From Anaspis maculata (Eukaryota > Arthropoda > Insecta > Coleoptera > Scraptiidae), in assembly GCA_949128115.1 (NCBI GenBank), contig OX421964.1:48338601-48402600 (forward strand): a DNA stretch of 64,000 nucleotides. The letters are read 5' to 3'. The notes beneath the pieces are model-generated. The model saw only the letters and a program-made list of their open reading frames with translations. It was not told where the DNA came from and ran no database searches. Below are positions 1 through 9,836 of the stretch, piece after piece (the stretch's first letter is position 1; every line of letters starts with the position of its first letter). The translations under genes and the position numbers were made by a program.

Positions 1-796
1 AACAATTATTTTTGCGGATAACCGTACTTTTATTATGAATAAAAAGAAAAAATCTAATAGCAATTTATTAGGTACGGAGTAATAACTAGTGTTACAGTAC
101 ATATTACAATACATATTTGAGTTTGTTTAGGTTCAGACGCAACGGGATTTTGTCAAAATCTTTGATAATATTATCCTGATATTCTATCAACTGAATGTAC
201 ACTAATGGTGCGATTCTCTAAAAAATTACATTCCATCTGTAACGCTGGGACAACAGCCAATGGCAGGCCGGATTTTTCACATAACAGAGCGTTTATAGAA
301 TATTATTTTTTACAGAATCGCACTATAAAGCTTGTTAAAAAAAAACTTGAAACAAATAATCTAAAAACAAATATTTTCGTTTTCTAACAATCATCATGTT
401 TCCAGGTGGTTATACCACTTCTGATTGTATGAAGCGGAATTGTCAAAACTAAAGCTTTATTTATTTGCCTTATCCCTTGGCTGAGAACTATTTTCTGAAC
501 ACTCGCTACCAATGACATCTGCCAAATTTAGGACTCAAGGATGAAGCTACAGTTCGAACCGAATAAAATTGTGGCTCCATCTGTCCCTAAATCCCCAAAA
601 ACGTTAACTGCCAATTTAATGCTTCAGATGTCACTTGTTGCAAGTATTTAGAGTCTTATTGAATAATCTCAATAATTATTATAAAGTAACAACAATATTT
701 TACACATAATGAAGTCCATAATTCTAAATAGTGATAACAGAAAACGCGCTGTTTAACAAAGAGATATTACAATAAAAGTTTATTACATTGTCTAGG
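1..796. other. 3' flank of mib1, no gene seen
   Basis: AT-rich sequence downstream of the mib1 stop codon. The only sizeable reading frame (205-387, plus) has no recognisable domain and low-complexity composition. Minus-strand AATAAA-type signals appear at 779-784 and 455-460 and could serve mib1, but nothing confirms them. Confidence 0.5.
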
Positions 797-983
797 TATT
801 GTGTGATCAAATAAATTCTTTATTTAGGCAGGCTGTGGCCTGGTGAAATTGAAAGGCGCGAAGCTGCGTTTGGCTTGGGCACAGCCTGCCTAAATTAAGG
901 CCAAACGCCTTCGCAGCTTCGCGCCTACAAATTTCACCAGGCCACAGCCTGCCTGAATTAGGAAATCATTTGATCATACGATA
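797..983. mobile_element. Hairpin MITE, copy A of the GTATGATCA family
   Basis: The two ends read TATTGTGTGATCAA and its approximate reverse complement (TGATCATACGATA at 971-983). Almost the whole 187 bp folds on itself: GGCAGGCTGTGGCCTGG near 827 pairs with CCAGGCCACAGCCTGCC near 937, and an inner GGCGCGAAGCTGCG block pairs with its complement near 915. It is longer than the other four copies because of this extra inner stem. It is non-coding. It lies downstream of mib1 and may be part of its 3' UTR. Confidence 0.8.
819..824 (-). terminator. Candidate poly(A) signal for mib1 inside MITE A
   Basis: This is the first AATAAA hexamer on the minus strand downstream of the mib1 stop, about 465 nt away. 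It lies within the terminal repeat of MITE A, so the transposon may have donated the signal. No downstream GU-rich element was verified, and AATAAA at 779-784 is an alternative. Confidence 0.25.
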
Positions 984-1149
984 GGTTGTTTAGTAAAAAA
1001 TCAACAAGCGAGGAAACAATTCAAGATGTACAAAGTATTGTCACTGGTTAAAATTAAGCCTACCAAAAGCTTTGCTATACAAAAAGCAAAAGATACGTGT
1101 AGTGATTTGAATTATTGATGCCTAGTTAGTAGTTATCCAGTTAACGTAC

Positions 1150-1273
1150 TATCGTGTGATCAATTGAATTCCTAATTTAGGCAGGCTGTGACCTGGTCAA
1201 AACCAGGGATGCGAAGCTGTATTTGGCTAGGGCACAGCCTGCCTAAATTATGAATTCAATTGATCACACGATA
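1150..1273. mobile_element. Hairpin MITE, copy B of the GTATGATCA family
   Basis: It begins TATCGTGTGATCAATTG and ends CAATTGATCACACGATA, a perfect outer inverted repeat. The subterminal block GGCAGGCTGTG at about 1181 pairs with CACAGCCTGCC at about 1231. Size is 124 bp with no coding capacity. It ends only 15 bp from the mib1 stop codon, so it most likely lies in the mib1 3' UTR. It is the same family as 797-983, 14401-14524, 17935-18059 and 51882-52006. Confidence 0.85.
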
Positions 1274-1287
1274 GATAGGTAGACGAT

Positions 1288-1428
1288 TCAATACAAGAGA
1301 ATTCTCTTTTCTACCGCTTTTCGGCAAATGGGACATTCCGTCATTTGATCGCCGCACATTTGACATAATCCGTGTCCGCACAGGAATATCATGTTCTTGA
1401 GGCGATCCAAACAGACGGGGCACATCGT
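1288..1428 (-). CDS. mib1: mind bomb E3 ubiquitin ligase, last exon (RING3 and stop)
   Basis: This exon encodes 46 residues plus TGA. It holds the C-terminal RING finger, with a CPVC pair, a CGHG core and a CPIC pair, followed by the conserved end [11 protein letters not shown]. In mind bomb this third RING recruits the E2 and gives the ligase activity that monoubiquitinates Delta/Serrate-type ligands at the plasma membrane and endosomes, which is needed for Notch signalling. A TTTCAG acceptor precedes the exon at 1429-1430, and the frame runs on from IKEQ of the previous exon in phase 0. All metal-binding Cys/His positions are intact. The stop is followed at once by a MITE at 1150-1273. Confidence 0.97.
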   Translation of the reverse strand, partial: TMCPVCLDRLKNMIFLCGHGLCQMCGDQMTECPICRKAVEKRILLY

Positions 1429-1717
1429 CTGAAAGAAAACGTCAATAATTTTTAGTTCTGATATTCGACCTCAAAGACCAAGTTCTATTGCTACAAGAAC
1501 GACCACAAATAGGTTATTTATTTCCAAACGCATCTGCAAGGTTACACTTCCAGGGCCGCGCCATAGATCTTCAATTTAGCACACTATAAAGGTCCCATCC
1601 ATTCTCTTTTGTCTCAGGTTGCTCCAAAACCGTCCGTGTAAAGGTTGTTAATGATAATTCCGAGCGATATTTTGAGGTAAACACTAAACACTCTTAACGA
1701 GTAGTAAAATGGCATAC

Positions 1718-2047
1718 CTGTTCCTTGATATCTTGGAGTTGTTGTTGGAGCTTCTGGATGTCGTTGCTATTGTTGGGGTCGCGTCCACCGTTGTTCATCA
1801 GCGGACCTTGCGGCTGGGCTGCTTCGCTCGTGGAGGGCTTCACATCTTCCTCCACGTCAGCTTTCACCTCAGAAATGGTCCCCAAACCTCCACTGCAGAC
1901 GGCCAAAGGCACCATGAGTTCGACCTGTGCCCTGCACATGACGCATTTCTTCATTATTTGCGAACAACTTTCGCAAGCGCACATGTGCCCGCATGGCTTG
2001 AACAGCACCGTCGATTTCTTATCCGAACAAACCAAGCACTCTTCGAT
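1718..2047 (-). CDS. mib1: mind bomb E3 ubiquitin ligase, penultimate exon (RING2 and coiled coil)
   Basis: 110 codons run in phase 0 between an acceptor at 2048-2050 (ACAG) and a donor GTATGC at 1712-1717. The exon opens with IEECLVCSD and carries the second [18 protein letters not shown], then CVMC. A low-complexity linker follows ([25 protein letters not shown]). It closes with the highly conserved short coiled-coil helix [15 protein letters not shown] that leads into RING3. The linker is the least conserved part between mind bomb orthologues, and insect-specific composition there is expected. The introns on each side are 289 bp (1429-1717) and 62 bp (2048-2109). Confidence 0.97.
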
Positions 2048-2109
2048 CTGTAATGTGAAACCACATTATGAATTGAACGGGATGAATAAAATCCATGTAG
2101 TTTCGTTAC

Positions 2110-2616
2110 CTTGATCCTAGTAATAACGGATTCCCTGCAAATGAGGCATTTCTTGACACGCGGGGCACAGCAAGAGCAGCAGGTCACGTGCCCGCAAGGC
2201 TGGAACAGCATGTCGCGCTTCGCATCGGAACACACCAAACACTCATCAAGTGATGTGATGTTGGTGTTCTGGTTGTTCTGATTCGGACCCATGTCCATTT
2301 CGTCGCTCTGCTTGTCCTTGTGGCATTTTGTCAAGGTCTTGCAGAGGTTCGGATCCGGACAGAGGTCCAGAGGCGTCTGGCCCTTCTTGTTCTTCAACGT
2401 CAAGTCGGCACCGTTTCCGGCCAAGAAACAGGCGATGCTGGCCGACGATTTCTTGTCGGAGCCCTGGGTGCCCAGGCCCATCAGGAGCTTGCCCACGTCC
2501 TGCACGTCCTGCAGCTGTCGCAACTGGGACAGGGTGTGGTGACGAAGCGCTTCGTGGAGAGGAGTGTCGCCATCTTTGTCGGCGATGTTCAGATTGGCAC
2601 CTTCTCGGACAAGAAG
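2110..2616 (-). CDS. mib1: mind bomb E3 ubiquitin ligase, antepenultimate exon (last ankyrin repeats and RING1)
   Basis: 169 codons, acceptor ATAG at 2617-2620, donor GTAACG at 2104-2109. The exon continues an ankyrin repeat ([36 protein letters not shown]), then a further repeat-like segment ([34 protein letters not shown]). It ends with RING1: [18 protein letters not shown]. The QDVGK segment joins LLMGLGTQG directly; from memory, vertebrate MIB1 has a short extra linker there, and the insect form lacks it. The exon is far richer in G+C than its surroundings. The ankyrin region of mind bomb is a scaffold; its N-terminal MZM/REP domains, which bind ligand tails, are not in this window. Confidence 0.97.
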
Positions 2617-3092
2617 CTATGGAACGAAATTAAAACTTGAAATAACAGACAACAGTTGAAGTGAGAAAGTTAGTCTCGTAACGCAATCCAACTCTGAGTA
2701 CACTTCCAGCTTGGCCCAAAGGACCCTGCACAAAAAGTAGGCAAATGTGGTAGTTGAGGTCTACAACTATGCTAATTTTCAGCCAAATTCACCAAGACCG
2801 CTTTTACCCACATTTTATGCGAGGTGCTTTTAAAACGCGCTAGAAAGAGTGTCCCCACCAGTCTCCATTGGCATCATTATAGCGCCAGACAACAGCGGTT
2901 CAACAGCCACTGGTGTCTATGAATACTACTATGGGATGGGAGGCTACCTCCGACGCCTTAAATTTGAAACTCGAACCAAACTTGAAAGTCTTGAATTGGA
3001 AAATTGATGGAAAACTTGGGTAGATGCAATGTTGAATAGTTTAGATTAGATTGGACCCACTACTTGAATAACGTGAAAAGATTTATCCTTAC

Positions 3093-3312
3093 CCTGACAA
3101 TCTGTGTATGTTGGCGTTCAACTGCCAAATGGAGGGCCGTTTGTAAGTTGACGTTTTGGAGGTCCATGTTGGCTTTTCCGTGAAGGACCAGTTGCTCTGC
3201 CACCTCGACGTGATTGTTGAGGGCAGCCAGGTGGAGGGCAGTGTAGCCATCGTCTTTCTTTTCGTCTACGATCCACGGTCTTGGAAGCTTGGCGAGCAGT
3301 ATTTTCATGGCG
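3093..3312 (-). CDS. mib1: mind bomb E3 ubiquitin ligase, internal exon (ankyrin repeats), most upstream exon found
   Basis: 220 nt: one leading base that completes a split codon, then 73 codons. The acceptor is TTTCAG at 3313-3318 and the donor GTAAGG at 3087-3092. Residues include [39 protein letters not shown] and [17 protein letters not shown], which are near-invariant ankyrin repeats of mind bomb. The next intron (2617-3092) is 476 bp. The four exons give 398 contiguous C-terminal residues with RINGs near residues 199-233, 246-280 and 355-387 of this fragment. The exon coding the preceding ankyrin repeats, and everything N-terminal to it, was not found on the minus strand of the window. 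Confidence 0.96.
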
Positions 3313-3970
3313 CTGAAACAAAACGATGATCAGTTAACTTGAAGCAAGCGAAATTGATCCATTTATTATTATTATTATTAATTATTATTATTTATTATTA
3401 TTTATTCAAGACAAAAAAGGCGTGAATTCAATATTTCGACAAAGCGACAACCATAACAATTCTACCTTCCAAAACCTCAAAAATACAGTATAGGCAGGTA
3501 TAGGTACACGATTTTTTTTCCACCACTCAGTTTTCTGCTTTTCATTTACCGATAAAATGCCACTCTTACTTGCAAAAGTTGGTAGGTACTGACCTCAAGA
3601 TCGTAAATTTTTGCGATATTATTTTTGCTAACCGAAATTGCGTTTTTTTTTCATTTCGGCGGCATCGTCGTTGCGTAATATCGAATTTCTTCAAAACTGA
3701 ACCGATTCTAATAAAACTTTCAACTTACAACTTGATCCCGCTCAAAAAGAGAACAATAATGCCTACCTATGACAGGTAACAGGTAACTAATAACGTCTCT
3801 AATAACAGCTTCAGGATATAGCAGCTTCACGATTAATCATGCTCCCAATCCGGCTCCTCCACTAATTCTACAGGTTCGTTGCTTATTCTCGAATCGGAGT
3901 CTCCTAAAATCGGTTGACTTGTGTAGGTACTGGGGAGTCAATATGGCGGGGCAAGAACCTTACAATTATG
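3313..3970. other. mib1 intron, start of a long non-coding stretch
   Basis: No exon with an ankyrin signature was found. The stretch holds an ATT microsatellite (3362-3416) and AT-rich unique sequence. The intron that begins here has no visible upstream partner exon. Confidence 0.5.
3362..3416. repeat. ATT/ATTT microsatellite
   Basis: A run of ATT units with interspersed ATTT units covers about 55 bp. Confidence 0.9.
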
Positions 3971-4470
3971 ACAGGGTGGTCCAGGTTTTAGTCGACAAAC
4001 TTTGCAGGCTGACTCACCCCAAAAAGTACATATTTGAAATGCATATTAAAAAAGTTACAGGCCTTTAAAGTTGCAAAAAAAAATTGTTTTTTACGTGATA
4101 ACTTTTGAACAGCAGGACCGATTTCGCTCAAATTTTGCACATATGGTTAGCAAACACGTCCCTAGTGATTTCTGGAAGAAAATTCTGTCAGAATGACGCA
4201 GTGCCGTAGATATGGGGGGGGGGGGGTACTAACCCTCTTACCTCTCTACTTTCTACGTCACTGGATATTTTGGAAAACCGTTGAAAGTATTGAATTCCAC
4301 GTTCAATTCTGAAGAAAAAATTGGCTGTCATTGCTACATTTGGAGCAGCAGTTTCGGAGATATTTCTGTTTGAAAGTTAAAAAACACCGAATTAGGCAAA
4401 TGTTTGAAAATTCGAGCAAGCTTTGATCCATTCACTTTCAACTTTTCTCTCAATTTAAAGTTTATTGATC
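3971..4470. mobile_element. Single arm of a mariner-like foldback element
   Basis: It starts ACAGGGTGGTCCAGG, resembling the CAGGGTG ends of the TA-flanked elements elsewhere in the window. It then follows the same order of motifs as the arm at 24716-25210: a TAACTTTTGAACCG-like block, a G-run with CCCTCTTACC, a CTACGTT/CCACGTTCAATTC block, then TTTCGAGATATTTGTGTTTG-like sequence. A 13-G run sits at 4214-4226. The partner arm is missing, so this is a solo or truncated copy. Confidence 0.5.
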
Positions 4471-4569
4471 CATAATTTAGCTCATAAGAAATTGGAAATT
4501 GGTTGTGAAAATTCATAATAAAATGACCAATAAGAAACAAAGAGCCCTTGGTTCTTGTTCTTACTAAAC

Positions 4570-5265
4570 TTCCCAACTATCAGTATGTGGACTTGAAATT
4601 TGGTATGCGCACATTGTTGGTCCGTGGAATGAGCCCATTGATTTTTGGCTGTCATCTGTTTAACAGAACTGTCACTATTAACAAATGTCAGAAGCTATAT
4701 CTCGCGGAACTCGACTTGCAATATTTCATTGAAAAGCCCTTGAAAAACTGTATTCAGAACAGTTAAAAGAACAGTATTGCCTTATATGTTATCTGTCAAA
4801 TAATAAAAAATGTCAAAGTTTAATACTTTACCATTCAATTATTCAAAATCTATCCGTTGGATTGTAACCAAATTTTGCAGGGAGCAACACAACAAAAGAG
4901 TGAAATCAACCGTGGGTTCCACCAAAATATTTAACCAGCTGATAGCTAACTCGAGATTTATTTTGATGGATTCTGGCCAAATGATCAATGTAAATTCAGA
5001 TTTCACGCTGAGTAATTGACCAAAGGGTGGTATACTTGCGATTTAACGTATTTACCAAAATGAATCTACCAACATTGACCAGAAAAAAATCCGTTTAATC
5101 TCAGTTTAGCTTAAACCGCTCTTAAATTTGTTGGTGGAACCCGTGATAAGTCTATAGTTGCAGTTTTCTCACCATTTTCCAGTCGGGCGTTATGAATTTT
5201 CAAAATTTTTCCTGGCCGTTGCCACGCGAGAGGGCCTCTCACCCGTGTTTTGACTAGAACATTTT
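4570..5265. repeat. Dispersed repeat, inverted relative to 37885-38345
   Basis: Three blocks match the reverse complement of 37885-38345. One is around 4630-4760 (a sequence with TTTTTGGCTGTCATCTGTTT and CTGTATTCAGAACAGTT). One is around 4800-4880. One is around 5160-5265 (CCAGTCGGGCGTTATGAATT, then GGCCGTTGCCACGCG). A segment of about 260 bp at 4893-5153 is absent from the partner and has inverted ends GGGTTCCACCAAAA and TTGGTGGAACCC, so it looks like a nested insertion. No coding capacity was recognised. Confidence 0.7.
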
Positions 5266-6129
5266 AACATCAGCCAGTATCCATTACTATGGTGGATCCA
5301 GGTATGGTGAGTGAAAAAGCCCTAGTAACGACTAGTGTTAGTCAACAAGTGTGTGATCGGTGACGTCATGATTCTGATTATTGTGTTTTGCTGGACTGTG
5401 AGGCAGAATATCTGGCTTACTGGGCCAGGTACAGACATCGGCGACACATCAATGGAAAGCCTAGAGAAAAAGGATTTTTTTCATCTGAAGTATTTTGTTT
5501 AGTCGATCATGAATTTTTGAATTCTTGTGACTCGCCTGATTAAAATTGCATTTTCTCAGAAACTAGAGCACCTACAAGCATCGGCGCCCCCTCAAAAGAA
5601 GGCTAAAAGGTCAGGCTTTCCCCCAATTGCAAAAACAATTTTTGTTGCCTTGATATTTCCTGAGAAAATCGCGCTGGATTATTTTAGCTGGGACACCTGT
5701 ATGTATAGCGGATCAAGATGGCGGCGAATCGCAAAACCAAAATCTCAAAACCAAGCTTATCGGTTGGTTAGTACGAAAGTGCAATACTGCGGGCCAAGAT
5801 GACGTCACAATTGAAAAACAAAAATGTCTTTCCTACCCGTTCGGGCATAAGCTATCCATTGGAAAAGTTTCAAGGGTCCAACTTAGTTTCTCAAAGAGTT
5901 CAACTGCAAAAATTTGTATACGGACAGACAGACAGACAAACCAGCCACACTAGAGCACTTTCATTGGAAACGCGCTTAAAATAATAATAGTGGAAAACGT
6001 GTTTTTAGGCTTTATTGGTATGGTTTACCGATACATCTAAGAACACGATATCTGTCATTGTCTTAGAAGTGATCATTCGAACCCCATACCTATGTGAGTT
6101 AACAGAGCAGTTTTGATGGTATTAATAAC
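5266..6129. repeat. Interspersed repeat with a GACA tract, no gene
   Basis: The segment 5830-5960 reads as AAGCTATCCATTGGAAAAG, a GGGTCCAACTTAG-like block, then a (GACA)n run at about 5921-5940 and AAACCAGCC. The same order occurs on the minus strand of the three repeats at 30060-30500. A GATCAAGATGGCG block near 5718 also recurs in the palindrome arm near 58240. No gene was recognised. Confidence 0.55.
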
Positions 6130-6535
6130 CAGTGCCGGATCTAGGCTTTTTTTTAGGGGGTGCAAAATCCAATTTTACCGCCCCCTATCGATATGCGAGA
6201 AGCGAAGGGCGGCCTGGGACCAAGGAGGCCCCTAGTAGTCCGCAGATGAAAATTGTTCAGATTTTAGAGTGACTACTCGAGCAAATTACCCCTCTTTCCC
6301 CATCAATTTTTTCCAACATGAGAACATACAAATTGCTGGGTCGACTGCCTGTTACCCATGCGCGCTGTTGCGCGAATCTGTTTTGAGATGTATTATCGTT
6401 TTGGGGAATTCTATTTGAATACTTAATTAAATTAGACCTATGGAATAGTTACTAAACTAGACCTATTTTTGCCGCCCCTTCATTTTGCCGCCCGGTGCAT
6501 ATGCCTCGGTTTGCACCCCCCTAGATCCGGCGCTG
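6130..6535. mobile_element. hAT-type non-autonomous element
   Basis: The ends are CAGTGCCGGATCTAGG and the inverse CCTAGATCCGGCGCTG. The 8 bp flanking the left end (TTAATAAC, 6122-6129) match those on the right (TTGATAAC, 6536-6543) at 7 of 8 positions, as expected for an aged hAT target duplication. Subterminal blocks rich in GCCGCCCC are mirrored at the two ends. At 406 bp with no transposase, it is a deletion derivative. Confidence 0.85.
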
Positions 6536-8752
6536 TTGATAACTTCAGTGAGAACAAAGCAATGTGTAGCATAAGAGTTTCTATGAATGATACAACTTAT
6601 CCATTGGATAAGGTCTGGTCAGTTGGACTTCCCGAAATTTACAGAGTGTAGTAAGTATATGTTGGTTTAGGATTAAGGAGTCCGAGGACTGGTCCGCAAC
6701 TACCTATACCTAATTACCAAAAGAAATTTTTTGCCCCTCTCGAACAGCTTTCAAGTTGAAAATGAAAACAATCTGTCAGTAGACAATCAAAAATTTTCAA
6801 CATAAATTTATGAATTATCGAGAACAAACCGAGCAATCGCAAATGATCTGATCATTACATGGGTAGGTTTTTTGGAGAGGCCTACAGCTGAGTTGACATC
6901 AGGTAGCATGCCCTTGGCCCCTGCCTTCTACGTCTACCTAACACTGGCTTAGCTCGAACTTAGACTCGAACTGAACTGACTGAGTAATCGTCGGATTCTC
7001 TAAAAGTACCTACAGCAACGGCCAGCGCCGATTCGTCATCGGTAACATAAACCAGCGTAGCAGACAGGGCAGCTCATCGACATATGTTATTCCCAAGTTG
7101 GAGAGCGACCAATGCATCACCACATTCATGGGATTGTGACGTTTGATGCCCCCTTGGCCTCGATTCCTCCAGGACAGTGGCGCCTCGAGCGCAAAATGCT
7201 AAAATATTTACAAGTAGGTAGGTACACCAGACTAGGCGCAGTAACGAAATATACCCACATTACGAATCTCGCTGGCTGGTGGCTATTCGATTTTTTCTCA
7301 GTTTTCGGCGCATTTCCCTCATCAATTAGTATCAGAAAGGCATTATAACGTGCAGTCATTAAATAAATGGGAGGTGGAAACTCAAGAAGCGTCCGTAATA
7401 GTAATGAAGCTCATTTTGCTCAAACGCTGAATAATTTCAAAGTGCAACCCTGAACTTCTCAATTAACACGAATGGCCACGCCGCCACTGCTAAACGAATT
7501 CATCTAAATGAAATGCTTCGTTAATTGAAACTGCACGGGTATTATGCCGAGAGCTCTCCGGCGAACGAACTTCTAGAAAAAAAAATTAGGCGACACTACA
7601 AAGTTATCATAACCACCACCACCATCATAATAATAATTCTGCCTTCAAGTCCATTTTTCAGTGGCGAATGCACTGCTTCCTGTGCCATAATACCTACTAT
7701 ACCAAATTTATTCCTACAATAACCAAGTACTGGCAAAGAGATTCATGACGAAACGCACGCTCTAATAATGTATTCTCATCCATTATTCAGCTACTCGGTT
7801 GGTGTGAGTGAGTGTGGATAAGTGACGAATCGGTAATACTTCGATGGTGTAGATAAAAATAATAATTTTTGTAGTACCTTTGTGTGTGTTTCAAAGTGCC
7901 GGAGTGCATCGCGAAACGCTAATTATTGGTAAAACCCGAGAGTGTTTTTTTTTTGGCATTGAGCAGAGCATCAGACGGAAAGATAAAACGATAAACAGTA
8001 CTTTTTGACGTGATAAGAACCAATGCTCGGGTAAGTATCTTTTAGTGGTGCGAAATTAAAATACTTCCATGACGATTTGATCAGAGATAAGACGGTTTGG
8101 GAAACTGAATTAGTTAATAATACCTCCGCAAGAAACTCGGGTGGTTGGTATCAGAAACAAGGCGAAGTTTGTGAAGAATTGACTGTAACACTGGCGGGAC
8201 TCGTGCCTCGAATGGCTTTATTGCGTGCAATCAGCAGGGCCTGCATTTGTAATTTAGTTGTACTAATCAGGATTCGGGAATTATTATACTGGTAGGTTTC
8301 TTTTTTTTCTTCTATTATATAGCTAAATAAGCGATTCGGAGTTTAATGATTGTAGCTTCGATGTAATAACTGCTATTTTATAATGCTATTTTATAGCATT
8401 ACGTAAGACAATACAGTTTTTCCTTCCTTTATTCTTTTTTTTTTTCAATTCAATGGTTTCCGAGGTGGTTTTAAGCAAAGGTTGCACAAAAAATTCGATA
8501 GTGACTGTGGTCTGTGTCAGTTGGATTTGTCACAGAAAGTCGGGTAAATTGCCGCTCGACGATAATGAAACGCTTATTTATTCAAAAGCAGACATATTCG
8601 AGTGTTTATATTCAGTGTGGCTTAATCAAAATGGCCGATTCAAATCTGGAATGACTTTTTCACCTGTTCGTGACATTTTGTACTATCTGGTATTATTTTT
8701 GCGATTGGACTTGCTTCTACTTATCAACATATTTAGAACCATGCTGGTGATA
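6536..8752. other. Unique non-coding sequence, no confident gene
   Basis: No domain was recognised in any frame. 7380-7560 is a moderately G+C-rich block with several TAATT cores (homeodomain-like sites) and could be a regulatory element. 8021-8034 reads ATGCTCGG directly followed by GTAAGTAT, which resembles the end of a first exon on the plus strand, but no downstream exon was found. Confidence 0.35.
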
Positions 8753-9834
8753 CAGTAAAGGGCAAAGGTATGGAACAAATTCATTGAAAAATTCGATTTC
8801 TTTTCGCGAAAAATTCCTCGAACAGGTCGATTTTGTTTCCCAATTCGGCATAAGTATTTTAATGTAAAATTTTCATATTTGCCGCCATTTTCATAAAAAC
8901 TGTGAAGTCATCAGCCATTTTTTTTTTAAATTGAATTCCCCTCCTTTTTTTTCAGAACCGAATAGACTATGAAACTTTGATTTCAGGATGCAATATGTAC
9001 ATTATACTTTTTGGGCTGATAGTTTTGGGTATATGAAATGTCAAAGTTTTTGATTAAAAAATTTTCAACTCTGAGAAATGAATTTTTGATTTTCATAAAA
9101 AAATGATTTGGAACTTCATTTAATGGATCAAATGCTCAAATTGCCACCCGTTGGTCTCTTGGCAGTACGCAAGCCTGTCCGAAAATTCTCCGATAACATT
9201 TTGGATAACTTCTACACTGATCAAGGGACATTCCTCACGAATTTGATCTTTCAATAATTCTTCCAAATTTTGTGGTCTGTTGATGTAGATTTTTGATTTG
9301 AGTATTCCCGTAAGAAATAATCGAGGGGGGGGGGGTGAGATCCGGAGATCCCGTGGGCCACTATATCGGTCCGCGTCTGCCAATCCACCTTTCAGGAAAA
9401 TAGGTGTCCAAAAGAGTAAGGACAGGTCGCGTATAGTGACCTTAAGGGAAGACTGAAGGGTCTAAAGGGCCTAAAGGGCAACTGGAGAAGTTTGACTTTA
9501 AATTTTAAGACATTTTATGAACATTTCTGCGGTAAAAACGTTTTCATTTTGTCAAAACATCAATAATAAAAAACTAGAAGTTTACCACCTTTGATAATTA
9601 TTATTATCTCGGAAACTATCAGTTCAAAAGGGGTACATGTGCAGGAGGGAGGTTTAATTAAAAAAAAAAAATGCTGATAACGTCGTCACAGCTTTCACAA
9701 AAATGGCGGCAAATATGAAATTTTTTTATCAAAGTGTGCGGATTTGGAAAACAAAATCGACCTGTGCGAGGGATTTTTCGAGAAAAAAATGCGAGTTTTT
9801 TGATGAATTTGCTCCATACTTTTGCCCCTCACTG
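8753..9834 (-). mobile_element. Mariner-family element, internally deleted
   Basis: The left end CAGTAAAGGGCAAAGGTATGG and the inverted right end CAGTGAGGGGCAAAAGTATGG match closely, and both are flanked by TA (8751-8752 and 9835-9836), the Tc1/mariner target duplication. The inverted repeats are long, about 230 bp (8753-8990 against 9600-9834), and include AATGGCGGCAAATATGAAA on one side and its inverse on the other. A transposase C-terminal fragment lies inside on the minus strand (9120-9383). At 1082 bp, most of the transposase has been lost. Confidence 0.85.
9120..9383 (-). pseudogene. Mariner-family transposase, C-terminal remnant
   Basis: The 87-codon frame ends in a block typical of the C-terminus of mariner-like transposases: LKSKIYINRPQNLEELLKDQ, then a helix, then LAYCQETNGWQFEHLIH before the stop. 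The C-x(3)-N-G-x(3)-E-H signature is clear. Upstream, SGPRDLRISPPPPRLFLTG corresponds to the SPDL-x(3)-D-[FY]-F-x-W-G region, but it is frameshifted and damaged by a G-run (9325-9335), so the third catalytic Asp is lost. The N-terminal helix-turn-helix and the first two catalytic residues are missing. The gene is dead. Confidence 0.85.
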
Positions 9835-9836
9835 TA

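Noticed and set aside
1709..2114. Plus-strand frames of 114 and 129 codons over the mib1 exons
   Set aside because: They are opposite-strand shadows of exons whose minus-strand reading gives perfect RING motifs.
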